In this document: one piece after another, positions 63,002 through 64,000 of the stretch | Position numbering within the stretch: the stretch's first letter is position 1 | Layout of the letters: the number at the start of each line of letters is the position of its first letter | Assembly: GCA_026770025.1 (NCBI GenBank) | Contig: JAMXDE010000005.1 | Location: forward strand, 2,976,001 to 3,040,000 | DNA length: 64,000 nucleotides | Origin: Craspedostauros australis | Lineage: Eukaryota > Bacillariophyta > Bacillariophyceae > Mastogloiales > Achnanthaceae | Reading direction: 5' to 3' | Position numbers and translations under genes: made by a program | The notes under the pieces: model-generated | What the model saw: the letters and a program-made list of their open reading frames with translations, nothing else | Told to the model about the DNA's origin: nothing | The model's database searches: none

Positions 63002-64000
63002 GTTTGCTTGGTTCTTTGCTTGTGTGGGCTTGTATCGTTGTTGCTTGTTGCGGTTGCACTAATGTTTGATACGGTTGCGTCGGATACGATACGGTTGTTG
63101 CGATTGCTTGCTTCGTGTCGTCAATGATCTGGATGTTCGTTGAGGCACGGAACAGAGACCTGGTTATGGTGGTGCAGGATTGTGCGCTTATGGGCTGTCT
63201 TGCTTCCGAATGGCTCAGGTGCTGTCCGTATTGCGCTGTGATGGAATCGATTGCAGCGTGTAGGTATGAGTATGCGACTGTCCCTGATCGTTCCTTGAGT
63301 GTTTCTTCGCTTGCGTATCCTCAATGACACAGAAAGCAGATGAAGAAGTGATGGAGACCTTTGGAAGTGAAGAAAGACGACACAATGGGGTTGGAGGAAG
63401 CAGGGATGCGAAAGTGAAGGTGGTGGTGTTGTTCTTGGTGTTGTTCTTGGTCTTGTGCTCGCTGGCACTGTGGGCGTTCGCGGGAAAAGCGTGTGGAAAG
63501 GATGACCACGCGAGGACGGAACTGGTGGCAATACCAATACCTGCAAACAGTCGTGGGAAATGGCCAGAGAAATGGATGAAAGAAAGGCGTTGGTGTGCTT
63601 TGGATGTGGATCCAGATGGAGTCTGCAGGCTTGGATCGACACGCAGATGATGGAAGGTGGTTGGCGGTTTTATGGCTCGAATGTGTGTCACTTGGACTTG
63701 CGCAATCAAACTCACATCTTCTTTGAATCCAATGAGGTTGGTGAGGTTGATCGTGTTGTGAGGTGGGATCGGATGAGAAATGTGACGGCAAGGTTTCTGT
63801 TGTATGTGCTGGATACATCGGCGACACTACACATGTCGTATAAGACACACATGTGACTCTGTTGAATGACCAACCACGATCGTGTTTCCGTTGCTGATTG
63901 AATTCATCCGTTCAAATGAGTCGTAGTTGGGTGGACTCATTCGACTAACGTTGTTTCTTCAATCGTGGAGAGCACAAAACCACGATTGCGCACTGTTTGT
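63002..64000. other. right edge of window, no confident gene
   Basis: The first part is presumably the promoter of the stalk gene. The only suggestive ORF is listed separately; minus-strand frames of 166-175 codons at 63121-63848 are mutually overlapping and domain-free. Confidence 0.4.
63324..63650 (+). CDS. possible small single-pass membrane protein, or first exon of one
   Basis: 108 codons with one strong hydrophobic segment (VVVLFLVLFLVLCSLALWAF, about 33-52) preceded by Lys/Arg and followed by a Cys-containing, charged region. A second frame (63560-63856) with N-glycosylation-like NVT and NQT sites overlaps its end. A frameshift or splice could link them, but I see no convincing GT-AG pair. 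No homologue recognised. Confidence 0.25.
   Translation: MTQKADEEVMETFGSEERRHNGVGGSRDAKVKVVVLFLVLFLVLCSLALWAFAGKACGKDDHARTELVAIPIPANSRGKWPEKWMKERRWCALDVDPDGVCRLGSTRR

Overview
The window is nuclear DNA of a photosynthetic stramenopile, most likely a diatom. Four observations support this. Two nuclear genes encode signal peptides whose cleavage site is followed by phenylalanine, the ASAFAP-like plastid-targeting signature of diatoms (an ALA|FAP site at 15969-16751 and an SLG|FHV site at 53829-55385). Two cell-surface proteins carry long Pro/Thr/Ser stalks of the SAPTSAPT kind. There is an intact Copia LTR element. Genes are compact with no or one short GT-AG intron. No rRNA, tRNA or CRISPR was found. 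Species assignment is inference.

Layout. Bases 1-6000 look like a DNA-transposon territory: a gene fragment running off the left edge on the minus strand, minisatellites with 48-, 61- and 60-bp periods, and a two-exon PIF/Harbinger-type DDE transposase. From 6067 to 23169 lie a large AAA_16-type signalling NTPase, a PQQ-like beta-propeller membrane receptor (two exons), a plastid-targeted membrane protein, an SVOP-like MFS transporter and a GT61-type glycosyltransferase. From 25672 to 33302 sits a complete Copia retrotransposon: two 748-bp LTRs differing at about 8 positions, a 6-bp target duplication CTTGCC, and one uninterrupted 1988-residue gag-pol. It inserted about 160 bp downstream of a second, closely similar copy of the MFS gene (33462-35162). 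The two MFS copies and about 500 bp of upstream DNA form a dispersed duplication of about 2.2 kb.

From 36654 to 63001 is a housekeeping-rich stretch: NSRP1 (splicing), a UBE2V/MMS2 ubiquitin-conjugating variant (two exons), a FAN1-type DNA repair nuclease, importin-5 (two exons), a UDP-glycosyltransferase-like membrane protein, a plastid-targeted multi-pass protein (two exons), the RNA helicase DDX54/Dbp10, ribosomal protein S15 (uS19) and a Pro/Thr-stalk type II membrane protein. MMS2 and FAN1 are adjacent on the same strand and both act in DNA damage tolerance or repair; this could be chance.

By reading splice junctions, five multi-exon genes were reconstructed in frame: transposase, PQQ-like receptor, UBE2V, importin-5 and the plastid membrane protein. 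No clearly novel multi-gene system was found. The most unusual items are the roughly 450-residue acidic, zinc-ribbon-bearing insertion in the Copia polyprotein, a roughly 135-residue insertion inside the FAN1 nuclease core, a UGT-like protein lacking the sugar-donor signature, a 61-bp satellite whose every unit contains two hairpins, and the edge ORF that may be the second gene of the Harbinger element.
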